NCBI RefSeq assembly: GCF_023701345.1
Contig: NZ_JAMPXE010000003.1
Location: forward strand, 1-64,000
From: Rhodoferax sp.
Lineage (GTDB): Bacteria; Pseudomonadota; Gammaproteobacteria; Burkholderiales; Burkholderiaceae_C
Reading direction: 5' to 3'
Length of the DNA stretch: 64,000 nucleotides
Shown here: one piece after another, positions 49,033 through 58,987 of the stretch
How positions within the stretch are numbered: position 1 is the stretch's first letter
Layout of the letters: each line of letters opens with the position of its first letter
Translations under genes and position numbers: made by a program
Notes under the pieces: model-generated
Databases searched by the model: none
What the model saw: the letters and a program-made list of their open reading frames with translations, nothing else
What the model was told of the DNA's origin: nothing

Positions 49033-50484
49033 TTAGACCGGATAGTTCTGCACTGATGGCTCAATGGTGATCCACTTGAGTTCGGTGAACTCATCGATCA
49101 CAGCGCGGCCATCAAACTTGCCATAGCCGCTGTTCTTGGTTCCGCCGTAAGGGGCCTGGGCCTCGTTTTGCACGGTGGAGCCGTTGACGTGCACAGAGCC
49201 CGATTCAATGCGCATGGCCACATCCAGTGCCCGTGTCACATCGCGCCCGAACACGGCCGCTGACAGGCCATAGTCGCTGTCGTTGGCCACGGCCACCGCC
49301 TCTTCCACACCCTTGACGCGCACCACGGTGGTGATGGGGCCGAAGGTTTCATCGCCATAAATGCTCATGCCGGGTTTGACATGGTCCACGATGGTGGCGG
49401 GCATGATCGCGCCGTCGGCCTTGCCACCGCAGGCCAGGGTGGCCCCCTTGGCCAACGCATCGTCAATCATGGCGTTCAGGCGCGCTCCCGATTCACTGGC
49501 CACCATCGGGCCGATCACGCAGGACGGATTGACACGCGGATCACCCATCACCAGTTCCTTGGCGCGGGCCGCAAACTTGGCGACAAACTCATCAGCAACC
49601 GCCTCGTCCACCACCAGGCGTTCGGTGGACATGCAGATCTGGCCCTGGTACAGGAAGGAGCCAAACACGGCGGCCTTCACGGCTTCGTCGATGTTGGCAT
49701 CGTCCAGCACCACCTGGGGCGACTTGCCGCCCAACTCCAGCAGACAGCGCTTCAGCTGGGTGGCCGCCTTTTGCGCAATGATGCGACCGACACGGGTGGA
49801 GCCAGTGAAGTTGATGCGGCGCACGGCCTTGTGCGCAATCAGCGCATCGATCACTTCTGGTGCATCCTTGGGTGCATTGGTCACCACATTCAGCACGCCG
49901 GGCGGGAAGCCGGCTTCCACCAGGGCATCGGCCACCAGCGTGTGGGTCTTGGGGCTGGCTTCCGAGGCGCGGAACACCACAGTGTTGCCGCAGGCAATCG
50001 GGTAGGCAATGGCACGGGCGGCCAGCACCACCGGGCCATTCCATGGCACGATGCTCAGCACCACGCCAACAGGCTGGCGCACCGTCATGGACAGTGTGCC
50101 GGGCTTGTCGGTGGGAATGGTCTCGCCCTGGATCTGGGTCACCATGCCGGCGGCCTCGCGGAACAGGTTGGCGGCCAGGTGCACGTTAAAACCGGCCCAC
50201 AGTCCGGAGGCGCCCACTTCGGCGCCCATGGCTTCGATGAATTGCGGCGTCTTGGACTCCAGCACATCAGCGGCTTTGAGCAACAGGCGACGGCGCTCCG
50301 AGGGCGCGCTGTGGCGCCAGCTCAGGAATGCGGTCTGAGCCGAGTTGACCGCAGCCACCGCATCCTCCACGCCACCCGCGGCGGCATGGGTCACCACTTC
50401 TCCGGAGTGGGGGTGGTTGCGGGTGAATGTGGCGCCGGACTTGGCGGCCACGGTCTGGTTGTCAATAATGAGTTGGGATTCCAT
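49033..50484 (-). CDS. aldehyde dehydrogenase
   Basis: VPWNGPVVLAARAIAYPIACGNTVV, FTGSTRVGR, LELGGKSPQVV, YQGQICMSTERL (catalytic Cys). Confidence 0.95.
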   Translation of the reverse strand: MESQLIIDNQTVAAKSGATFTRNHPHSGEVVTHAAAGGVEDAVAAVNSAQTAFLSWRHSAPSERRRLLLKAADVLESKTPQFIEAMGAEVGASGLWAGFNVHLAANLFREAAGMVTQIQGETIPTDKPGTLSMTVRQPVGVVLSIVPWNGPVVLAARAIAYPIACGNTVVFRASEASPKTHTLVADALVEAGFPPGVLNVVTNAPKDAPEVIDALIAHKAVRRINFTGSTRVGRIIAQKAATQLKRCLLELGGKSPQVVLDDANIDEAVKAAVFGSFLYQGQICMSTERLVVDEAVADEFVAKFAARAKELVMGDPRVNPSCVIGPMVASESGARLNAMIDDALAKGATLACGGKADGAIMPATIVDHVKPGMSIYGDETFGPITTVVRVKGVEEAVAVANDSDYGLSAAVFGRDVTRALDVAMRIESGSVHVNGSTVQNEAQAPYGGTKNSGYGKFDGRAVIDEFTELKWITIEPSVQNYPV

Positions 50485-50536
50485 GATGTATTCCTTGGGT
50501 TAATGGTTCGGGGTTGTTCGCTTGGTGTGCGCGGAT

Positions 50537-52285
50537 TCAGGCGCCTTGGGTCAGGATGTCGGCCATGCGTTCGCCAATCAGGGCGCAAGTCGCCATCGTG
50601 GCCACACCGGCAATGCGCGGCATGATGGAGCTGTCGGCAATGCGCAGTCCCTGCACACCATTCACACGCAGCTTGCTGTCCACCACAGCCTCCGCATCCT
50701 TGCCCATGCGGCAGGAACCGGACTGGTGGAAGTAGGTGGTGGCGCCGTTGCGCACAAAGTCTTCCATAGCCTTGCCCGTCAATGTCTTGCCGGGCGCCAC
50801 TTCGCGCTTGACGAAGTCCTTCATGGCCGCTGAATTGCCAATCTCGCGGCACACCTCAATGCCAAAGGCCAGCGCCTTGACATCGTCCGGATGGCTCATG
50901 AAGCGGGCATCAACCACTGGGCGATCGGCAGGGTTAGACGAGCTCAGGCGGATCTCGCCACGACTCTTGGGCGCCACCAGGCCGGCGCACAGCGCCCAGC
51001 TGGTGCCGGGAGGTGAATACTCCTTGCCAACCACATCGCTGGCATAGGGCAGCTCGATCTGCACCAGGTTGACATCGGGCGATACCAGCGATGCCTGGCT
51101 CTTGAGAAAGCCTGCTGCGTTGGCCGCGCTGTTGCGATGGGGAATATGTTCCTTGGGCTCCCAGATGCAACCGCCATGCAGAATGTGATCCTGAAAATTG
51201 CGTCCCACTTCCTTGGCATTGACCAGTGTCTTGATGCCATGCTGGCGCAGCTGCGCTTCGTCGCCAATACCACTGAGCATCAGCAGCTTGGGTGTGTTAA
51301 TCCCACCCGCGCTGACAATCACTTCGGTGTTGGCGCTGATGTTCTTGACACCACTTGGTGTAGCAATCTGCACGCCAGTGACTTTGGTGCCAGAAAAGGT
51401 CAGACGGTCCACATGGGTGTTTACCAGAACGGTGACATTGGGACGCGACAGGACCGGGTACAGGTACGAACGCGCCATGCTCTGACGGCGTCCGTCACGA
51501 ATGATCTGGTTCATCAGAGCGAAACCAGTTCCACTTTCTTCACGCGCGCCGTTCTGGTCGGCAAACACCGGGTAGCCCAAGGCACGACAAGCCTTAAGCA
51601 TGGCGGGTGCAACAGGGTGCGGGTCCTTTGCCGGCTGGCACCAGACGGGGCCGTTACTGCCACGGTACCGCGCATCGGGCGCACCTTGCCAGTTTTCCAC
51701 GCGACGGAATATTTCCAGACCAGACTCGTAGCCCCAGGCGCGATCACCGCTGGCCTCCGCCCAGAACTCCAGGTCGGCCTTGAAAGGGCGAGCCCAAATG
51801 GTGGCGTTGATGCTGCTGCCGCCACCCACCACGCGCCCCATGTGTTCAGGAATGGCGCGGTTGTTGGTGCTGGGTGCGGACAGGGCCACGTCCTTCCAAT
51901 CCCGTTCCGAGCCCAGGTTGGTGAACCAGACACTCGGGTCCATCACCGACGGTGCCACGTCCCAGTCGCCAGCCTCGATCATGAGAATGGAGGCGTCCTT
52001 GCGTGTTGCCAGCCTGCCCACCAACGCACAGGCCGCTGAACCGGCGCCCACCACCACATAGTCGTAAGCAGCTTGCAGCTTGGCGCTGCGTTCATTCTGG
52101 TTAGCGCGAATGGCATCGAGTTCGTCCGCCAGGGCGTGTAATCCCACGGTGGCGAAGCCGGCTGCGGTGGCTGCACGCATAAAGCCACGGCGACTCATAC
52201 GACCGGCAATCAGGGCGCGTTCAAGCTGCTCCAGCAAGCCATCCGAGGGGGCATTTTGGTTTATTGAATCGGTAGTCATAGTCAT
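50537..52285 (-). CDS. GMC family oxidoreductase (choline dehydrogenase-like) with twin-arginine N-terminus
   Basis: MSRRGFMRAATAAGFATVG; YDYVVVGAGSAACALVGRLA; GRVVGGGSSIN; C-terminal TTYFHQSGSCRMG. Confidence 0.92.
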   Translation of the reverse strand: MTMTTDSINQNAPSDGLLEQLERALIAGRMSRRGFMRAATAAGFATVGLHALADELDAIRANQNERSAKLQAAYDYVVVGAGSAACALVGRLATRKDASILMIEAGDWDVAPSVMDPSVWFTNLGSERDWKDVALSAPSTNNRAIPEHMGRVVGGGSSINATIWARPFKADLEFWAEASGDRAWGYESGLEIFRRVENWQGAPDARYRGSNGPVWCQPAKDPHPVAPAMLKACRALGYPVFADQNGAREESGTGFALMNQIIRDGRRQSMARSYLYPVLSRPNVTVLVNTHVDRLTFSGTKVTGVQIATPSGVKNISANTEVIVSAGGINTPKLLMLSGIGDEAQLRQHGIKTLVNAKEVGRNFQDHILHGGCIWEPKEHIPHRNSAANAAGFLKSQASLVSPDVNLVQIELPYASDVVGKEYSPPGTSWALCAGLVAPKSRGEIRLSSSNPADRPVVDARFMSHPDDVKALAFGIEVCREIGNSAAMKDFVKREVAPGKTLTGKAMEDFVRNGATTYFHQSGSCRMGKDAEAVVDSKLRVNGVQGLRIADSSIMPRIAGVATMATCALIGERMADILTQGA

Positions 52286-52396
52286 GCGATTTGATTTGGT
52301 AGTGGTAGAAGAGTTGTCTCCAGTGGCGCTTGCCATACACACACACTGCGCCACCGAATACCAACTTTAAAAACTTGCTACGGTTTCAAATACTTC

Positions 52397-52410
52397 GGGA
52401 TTTCCCTAGG
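52397..52410. promoter_or_regulatory. candidate operator GGGATTTCCCTAGG upstream of GMC oxidoreductase
   Basis: 12/14 identical to GGGTTATCCCTAGG at 31771-31784, same orientation relative to the minus-strand operon. Confidence 0.4.
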
Positions 52411-52859
52411 GTCTGGCTGTTCCATTTGAGAACAACTGCAGGCACGTCAGGCCTGTATCACTTCGGGACTCAAGCCAATATCTGCGGCGGAACACAGCCT
52501 GCGTGGTGGGTACGCACGGGTAGACACCAAAAAGTTAGGTGCAAGATGAGCTATATGAATCAACCAATTACCAGTCCAGCATCCAGACCGGCCTTTAACA
52601 ACCATGGGACGACATCAGCGTTGAGACGACTATTTCATCAAAGTGGGCATCCACGTTTGAGCAGCATCGGGTATTCGTGGTGGTTGTACGATCACTTTCA
52701 TTTGCCAAAATCAACATTTCCAAGGCGGTCGTTCAGCCTAGAAATCAGGCATTGCCATTGGATAAACTTTGAGCAGCAATGTGCCACTGGTGTCGAAGGG
52801 ATGTTGAGTACGGGGTGTAGAAGTGTTAAATTCAGTTTCGTGCCTCGCGGACACGTTAG

Positions 52860-53771
52860 ATGCAGCGAGGTCTTATTCTGACAACAGCAACGATGCAAAG
52901 CGTTCCAAAGCTTATCTGTGATTCGACCACTGCGGTGACCAACGAGGCAGGCCAGCCAGTTTTATGCGTGCCCCAGGGCTGGCGCGGCCTGCGCTTGACC
53001 CATAACGTCATACCAGCCGCCGCTGAGACGGGGCCAGCGTGCGTTCAATCGGCGATGCTGATGCTGGCGATTCGTGGGACTGGTCGTCGGTGGTACCGTT
53101 TTGGAGCCAAGACAATCGAGCTGTCCACCAGACCTGGCATGTTGGAGCTTTACTCAGGTGACTTTGAACGTGACAGCGCCCGCTGGGCTGGGCAAAATGG
53201 TCAGACAGTAGGCGTATATATCGATCCAATCGATGTAGCCCGCCTCCTGCCAGAAGCAGATGACCTGTCTGTTCGCACAACACATGAGTTATTTGACCCG
53301 AAGTTTCAATGGCTGGTACAGGAGTTGTTCGACGAGGCTGAGCGCGGCGCTCCCAGTGGTGCACTGTATGTAGAAGGGCTGTCGTCGGCACTCTTAGGGC
53401 GCCTGGCGGAGTTTTATGCAGTAAAAAGGTCACCCAAAACTTCAGTTGGGCATCTGTCGTACGCAAGCAGGCGCGTTGTTCTGGATTACATAGACACCCA
53501 TCTTGGCGACGACATCAGCGTAATCGACCTTGCTCTTGAAGCGCGATTGAGCCCTCACCACTTTTCTCGCGCCTTCAAGGCGACCTTGGGCGCATCACCC
53601 CATCAGTATGTGATTCGGCGCCGCATGGAAGCGGCCACTAAGCTCATCACAACCTCGTCAATGCCAATCGTGGAAATAGCCTTGGCGCTGGGCTTTTCCA
53701 GTCAATCGCACTTCACCCAGGCGTTTCGGCGATATGCGGGAACAACTCCTGCGGATGCTCGAAAACCCTAA
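52860..53771 (+). CDS. AraC-family transcriptional regulator
   Basis: ISVIDLALEARLSPHHFSRAFKATLGASPHQYVIRRRMEAATKLI...GFSSQSHFTQAFRRYAGTTPADAR. Confidence 0.92.
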   Translation: MQRGLILTTATMQSVPKLICDSTTAVTNEAGQPVLCVPQGWRGLRLTHNVIPAAAETGPACVQSAMLMLAIRGTGRRWYRFGAKTIELSTRPGMLELYSGDFERDSARWAGQNGQTVGVYIDPIDVARLLPEADDLSVRTTHELFDPKFQWLVQELFDEAERGAPSGALYVEGLSSALLGRLAEFYAVKRSPKTSVGHLSYASRRVVLDYIDTHLGDDISVIDLALEARLSPHHFSRAFKATLGASPHQYVIRRRMEAATKLITTSSMPIVEIALALGFSSQSHFTQAFRRYAGTTPADARKP

Positions 53772-53892
53772 GTCTTAACAGCACGATTTCGACAGCTTGT
53801 CAATGTTTTTTGAAAGACGGTAGAGGTCTGAACTCATATTCTCAATATCCGGTCAATGGTTTTTTGATCGCACATTAATTTGAGGAGTTTTC

Positions 53893-55899
53893 ATGACCTT
53901 TTATTTAGCCGGTGGCCCGCTTGCCACCAAGAATCACGCCGCCCTGCATTTGAACCTGGGCCGATGGGCCGCAGCCAGCGCGGCCAGTGTTGCCATGATG
54001 TTGTCAGCATGCGGTGGCAGCGACACCGCCACAACCGTCTCATTGCCTAGTTGCGATACCGCCAGCATCAAGACGGCTTTGGGCAGCTCCACCGACACGG
54101 AGGTGTTGCTTGCCCAGCCTTTCACCAAAGATGCCCTGCTGAAACTCCCCAACTCGCCCGTGGCGGATGCCAGTGCGATCAAAGCAGCTGCTGACTTGTG
54201 CTTGGTCAAGTTACTGGTCAAGGGTGGCAATACGTCCGAGCCGACGACCGAGCCCTCCTATTCTCGGGGCGTGGGTATCGAGGTTTATTTGCCTACAAGC
54301 ACCAACTGGAACGAGCGCATCCGCACTTACGGCAGCGGCGGCTGGATGGGTGGCTACCACACCGATATCACGCGCCTAGGCCAGAACGCAGGCCAGGGCG
54401 ACCAGAAGCTGAACCAGGCCGTGGGCAAAGGTTTCGTTGTTAGCCATTCCGATGGTGGCCATTCCGGGATGCAAGGCGGCCCCGGTGGCACGGGCATTGC
54501 CAATGCCGGCGGCGGTGAGGGCGAATGGGCCATGAAAGCCGATGGCACGGCAAATACCGAACTATGGAAAGACTTTTCCGAACGCAGCATGCACGTCACG
54601 GCTGTCAAAACCAAGGAGTTGGTCAAGGCCTACTATGGCAAACAGCAAAAATACGCTTACTTCGATGGTTTCTCCACGGGCGGTCGCCAAGCTTGGAAGA
54701 TCGCCCAGTTGTACCCGGATGACTATGATGGCTTGCTGGCCGGTGCGCCAGCGTTCAACTGGCCCAAGTTCATCCTGGGCGAGCTGTTCACGCAAAGTGT
54801 GATGCAGCAGGACCTGGGTGGTCCCGTCGCGCCAGCCAAGCTCAGTGCGGTCAGCTCCCGCGCGGTTGCCGCGTGCGACACGCTGAACATTGGACTGTTG
54901 CTCGACCCGCTCTCGTGCCAATATGACCCTGCAAAGGACACGGCTGCGGTTTGCTCAACCTCCACGCTCATCGATGGCACAACGGCTGGAACCAACAGCG
55001 ATGCAGCCAGCTGCGTGACATTGGCGGAAGCCAAGGTTATCAACAAGATCTGGTACGGCCAGACGCGCGATGGCCGTTATACCGATCCGGCATCAGACCT
55101 CGGTAGCGGCAAGACGATTAACACCGCGAATCAGCAGATGTGGTACGGCGTGCCGCGTGGCAACTTGTTGGCTGGTGCCTTCCCCACGTTGCTCCTGGCC
55201 AACAGCAGTTCGAGCGGCACGGCGCTGCCGTTGACCATTGCGACGGACTTCCTCGCTCTGACGCTGGACAACCCCAGCCTTGCTTCGACCAATTTTTACA
55301 ACAAGACTGGCGTGGGTGCCGATGCTTGGAAGGCGTTGAACTATGCCAAATTGGCGGAAGCCTCTGATTTGGCGGTTGCAATGAACAGCACACGTTTCGG
55401 CAACGTTGCGTCTGACAGCGCTGACCTGAACGGACTCAAAAGCAGCGGCCACAAGATTCTGCACTATCACGGTCTGGCCGACACGGCGATCTTCGCGCAG
55501 GGCTCGATCAACTACTACGAGCGCGCGATGGCCGCCATGGGCGGGCTTGCCGAATTACAGAAATTTGCTCGCTTCTACCTGATTCCGGGCTTGGCACATA
55601 CGTCAAGTTTTAACTTCAGCGGTCAATACGATAAGGCTGACTCAACCAAGCAAGTCAGCGCAAATCTGGTGCCACTGCCCCAAGGATCGAATAACCCTGT
55701 GAACCAGGCGACAACCGGTCGCGATGAAATGTTCAACGCCTTGATGAACTGGGTTGAGCAGGGTACAGCCCCCGGCAACATTCAAGTTGCTTCGCTCGAT
55801 GGTAGTGTCAAGATGCCTTTGTGCGTTTACCCGACCCGTATCGCCGTTAAAACCGGGGCAACCGACCTCAAGGCTGCAGCTAGCTACGAGTGCAAGTAA
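53893..55899 (+). CDS. tannase/feruloyl esterase family lipoprotein
   Basis: Lipobox-like LSACGG; YAYFDGFSTGGRQAWKIAQLYPDDYDGLLAGAPAFNW; HYHGLADTAI. Confidence 0.88.
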   Translation: MTFYLAGGPLATKNHAALHLNLGRWAAASAASVAMMLSACGGSDTATTVSLPSCDTASIKTALGSSTDTEVLLAQPFTKDALLKLPNSPVADASAIKAAADLCLVKLLVKGGNTSEPTTEPSYSRGVGIEVYLPTSTNWNERIRTYGSGGWMGGYHTDITRLGQNAGQGDQKLNQAVGKGFVVSHSDGGHSGMQGGPGGTGIANAGGGEGEWAMKADGTANTELWKDFSERSMHVTAVKTKELVKAYYGKQQKYAYFDGFSTGGRQAWKIAQLYPDDYDGLLAGAPAFNWPKFILGELFTQSVMQQDLGGPVAPAKLSAVSSRAVAACDTLNIGLLLDPLSCQYDPAKDTAAVCSTSTLIDGTTAGTNSDAASCVTLAEAKVINKIWYGQTRDGRYTDPASDLGSGKTINTANQQMWYGVPRGNLLAGAFPTLLLANSSSSGTALPLTIATDFLALTLDNPSLASTNFYNKTGVGADAWKALNYAKLAEASDLAVAMNSTRFGNVASDSADLNGLKSSGHKILHYHGLADTAIFAQGSINYYERAMAAMGGLAELQKFARFYLIPGLAHTSSFNFSGQYDKADSTKQVSANLVPLPQGSNNPVNQATTGRDEMFNALMNWVEQGTAPGNIQVASLDGSVKMPLCVYPTRIAVKTGATDLKAAASYECK

Positions 55900-55931
55900 T
55901 CTTGATCCTGAACGGTTAAGCGCAACTGCGA

Positions 55932-55951
55932 CGACGCCCTTAAGGGCGTCG
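55932..55951 (+). terminator. perfect hairpin downstream of tannase gene
   Basis: CGACGCCCTTAAGGGCGTCG 20-bp perfect palindrome, no strong T-tract. Confidence 0.5.
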
Positions 55952-56033
55952 CCGTTAATGCTACAGATTGTCGAGGTTACCCAGACCCACCATGCTGGAG
56001 GCCTGGGTGGCAAGCGCGATGGTCGGCGTGTCG

Positions 56034-56261
56034 GGCATGGCCATCGGGACACAACTCAGTTTCATGCTGGCAGCACAGGCACCCACCGTTGCGACTTGTC
56101 TGACACGCCATACACCAACAGAATGGATGCCAGCGGCCTACTTTGTCAGCATAAGCTGCGCCGTGTCTGGTCTGGCGGCGCTCTGCTCTACTGAAACAAG
56201 TCAGGCCAATATTTCAGACTTGGGGAAAAGTCATTGCAATGACAAATCTAATATGCAGTAG
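56034..56261 (+). pseudogene. C-terminal remnant of an MHS-family MFS transporter
   Basis: GMAIGTQLSFMLAAQAPTVATCLTRHTPTEWMPAAYFVSISCAVSGLAALCSTETSQANISDLGK resembles the last TM helices and '..ET...LGK' tail of MHS transporters; no upstream part. Confidence 0.5.
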
Positions 56262-56404
56262 CTAGATTATCCCTGTGTTCTCCCAAATATTTCTGCAAGC
56301 CAATGGAGACTAAAGGAGTGATCGGAAATGCTGCCAATTTGCAGATCCTCGATTTATACAGATTCTCTCCCTGCCAAACAATCAAAGTTGCGCAAGAGTG
56401 GTGT

Positions 56405-57604
56405 CTATACACCCTGCGTTCTGCGGTAAATCAGTCCACGGGACACCCGCAACTTCCTGGCCGCAGCGGAGACATTGCCACCGCACTCTTTGAGCGTTCT
56501 GGCAATCAAATCCACATCCGCATCACGCAGACTTGCTGGCTCAGCTGGGTCGACCGCAAGCGGCGCTTCGTCCTCCTCTGGCTCGCTCCAACGGCGTAAC
56601 GGAATATCTGGGCCGATATCCACCCACTGGGCTTCCTGCGCAGGTTTCCCAATGGCAAAAATTTGCTGGTGCCCGTCGCGCGCCTGCAGCTCGCAACGCA
56701 CATGCACCAGCAGACCGTTGGGCAATCGCAAAAAAGAATGACTGGCATCACGAACCGAAGCCAGATCAGAAAAGCTGCGCTGCAATATCTCGTCAACCTT
56801 GCAGGGCTCTGGCATGTCGCCATCCTGGTTCAGACCCAATAACCTGGAGGCAGCAAGATTTCTCCAGACGATTCTGCCTTCCATATCCACCCCAATCAGA
56901 CCCGCCATCGGGGTATCCAGCATGGCCGGAGAAATCTGGAAACGAACGATCAGGTGCTCACTGGATTGGGACACCAGCAAACGGTTTTCGATCGAAGAGG
57001 CGTAGAGGCCCACCACCGATGCCGCATCAAAATTAAAGGCAATCCCTTCGCTGGACATGTCCAACACGCCGGCCAGGTTGCCATGGATGTCGCGAATCGG
57101 GGCTGCCGCGCAGTGCATGAAGTTGACACTTTCGAAAAAGTGTTCAGCCCCCTGTACACAGACTTGTTTACCGGTGCGCGCCACAATGCCGGGTGCCGTC
57201 GTTCCGATGGCCTCTTCTGCGAAGTTGACGCCGATGCGATGCGCCACCGGTGTGATCTTTTCGTGCACGCGCCCGGAGCAGGTGGCCCCAATCAGTACCC
57301 CGCTGGGATCGGTCAGCATGGCACCGCAATTCGTGGCCCCCAACACTGCGCCCAACTCATTGGCTTCTGCCAACCAGGCATCGCGCAGCAAGCGGTTCTT
57401 TTGTAAAGCCAGCTGAGCCCGGCTGGCCGACACCGGCTGAAACTCCAGGCGTCCGCGCGGGTCCTGTTTCTGTCTCAGGCATCTCGCCCAGGACTGAAAC
57501 ACAGCTTCGCTGACGATCCCTGAAGGCAGCTCACCTTCTTCAAAATACCGTTGTCGGGCCAGTGCAACCCGATCCGCGTGGGTAGTGAAGAAGAGGGATT
57601 TCAT
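56405..57604 (-). CDS. AcoR-like regulator: GAF + PAS-like + Fis HTH, no AAA+ domain
   Basis: ANELGAVLGATNCGAMLTDPSGVLIGATC...NFAEEAIGTTAPGI; PAS GLIGVDMEGRIVWRNLAASRLLG; C-terminal LIARTLKECGGNVSAAARKLRVSRGLIYRR; no Walker A or GAFTGA. Confidence 0.85.
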   Translation of the reverse strand: MKSLFFTTHADRVALARQRYFEEGELPSGIVSEAVFQSWARCLRQKQDPRGRLEFQPVSASRAQLALQKNRLLRDAWLAEANELGAVLGATNCGAMLTDPSGVLIGATCSGRVHEKITPVAHRIGVNFAEEAIGTTAPGIVARTGKQVCVQGAEHFFESVNFMHCAAAPIRDIHGNLAGVLDMSSEGIAFNFDAASVVGLYASSIENRLLVSQSSEHLIVRFQISPAMLDTPMAGLIGVDMEGRIVWRNLAASRLLGLNQDGDMPEPCKVDEILQRSFSDLASVRDASHSFLRLPNGLLVHVRCELQARDGHQQIFAIGKPAQEAQWVDIGPDIPLRRWSEPEEDEAPLAVDPAEPASLRDADVDLIARTLKECGGNVSAAARKLRVSRGLIYRRTQGV

Positions 57605-57729
57605 GGCCTATTCTTCCGAAAAATGCATTGGTGCGGTCCGAAAACCGGATTTTGACCAGGCCGATTGGGCTGTTTTTTGAACAATGAATTTTGCAGGGCC
57701 GAAATATATGTCGCTATGTTCAGTTGACG

Positions 57730-58842
57730 TTACTCCAGCGTCACCCTGAAAAGGGCGCGCCCTACATCGACTCGACCACCAAAACCCTTAACCGAATTAA
57801 TCCACTCGGCGTCGGTTATTGTTGGCGGTGCGAGATGGGATAGCACGAGGTGTTTAACCTTGGCTTTTTCCGCGATTTCACCAACATCACGAACGTCGGT
57901 ATGAGATTTTATGAGGTGATCAAGCTTTGACACTTGATCTTCGGTTCTTGGAACAGGAAATAGGCCATTGGCCCAGTCATGATTGATTACTTCATGAACA
58001 AGTATTTTTGCATTGTCTGCAAGCTCAATCAAATTTTCACTCTTATTGGTGTCACCAGAAAACACAATGGCACCTTTTTTCGTGTCAAATCTAAATGCGA
58101 ATGACGGATACATCGGTGGATGTGAAACAAGAGTAGCTGTGACCTTTATTAACTCATCATGATAAATTTCAAACGGTGACATTCTTGGGGGTACACCGTC
58201 AGGCGTTGGTACGATCGTATCTGGAATCTTGATGTCATTCGCGTTAATGTACTTATGCGGATTTGGCATCCCGCTATCAAGAATATTGTCATTTAAGTCT
58301 GCAGCAAATGCTTCATAAATTTTATCAGTCATCTCCTTTGTCCCTGGATTTGGGCTGCTGGGATTAACAATTTCTTTAAAAGATGGAGAATTAATATTTT
58401 GGGGCGTAAGTGAGCCGCGTGAACCTGGACCATAAATCTGAATCGGTTCCTTTTTCCGACGTAGCCCTTCGGTTGCGCCGAAAAGCAACAGCTCGGGATA
58501 CCCAACGACATGATCTGAATGCAAGTGGGTAATGAATGCAGCCCGGACACTTTCAAGCCCAGAAAATCCGGTTTTGTATTTAGCAGTACCCAACCCTGCC
58601 TGATAATATCGATCATGCCAGCCGCGGCCAAAATCAATAATATAACGAATATCACCAACAGCGATTGCAGCAGAAAAACCACCATCGGGATGTCCCCCGT
58701 AAGAAGTTCTGCCGGCAGCAGCACCAAGAATTATCAATTCAACCTTCTGACTGCTTTTTTCATCTGCAGCCCAACTTGGGGCCGACACTAGTCCCAATAT
58801 AGAAACAGATGCCAATATAAGCCTAGATAACAAATTAATCAT
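57730..58842 (-). CDS. exported metallo-beta-lactamase-fold hydrolase
   Basis: Signal peptide; FITHLHSDHVVGYPELL; IVFSGDTNKSENL; VLSHLAPP. Confidence 0.9.
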   Translation of the reverse strand: MINLLSRLILASVSILGLVSAPSWAADEKSSQKVELIILGAAAGRTSYGGHPDGGFSAAIAVGDIRYIIDFGRGWHDRYYQAGLGTAKYKTGFSGLESVRAAFITHLHSDHVVGYPELLLFGATEGLRRKKEPIQIYGPGSRGSLTPQNINSPSFKEIVNPSSPNPGTKEMTDKIYEAFAADLNDNILDSGMPNPHKYINANDIKIPDTIVPTPDGVPPRMSPFEIYHDELIKVTATLVSHPPMYPSFAFRFDTKKGAIVFSGDTNKSENLIELADNAKILVHEVINHDWANGLFPVPRTEDQVSKLDHLIKSHTDVRDVGEIAEKAKVKHLVLSHLAPPTITDAEWINSVKGFGGRVDVGRALFRVTLE

Positions 58843-58987
58843 GATACATCCACTTCTTAAAAGTTAATACTACTCAACAATGAAATGCACCTACGCTTGT
58901 GCAATCCCACTTATTTGAGACATCTGCGTCCAAGCCAGAACAGTTATTAATAAACTATGCATTTTTATTCCCCAACTGTCATGCCAT

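Noticed and set aside
49381-50625. 414-aa plus-strand ORF antisense to aldehyde dehydrogenase
   Set aside because: Shadow ORF; the ALDH frame carries all catalytic motifs.
52330-52881. 183-aa plus-strand ORF between the GMC oxidoreductase and AraC genes
   Set aside because: Composition not protein-like, no motif, overlaps the start of the AraC gene; probably an untranslated regulatory gap.
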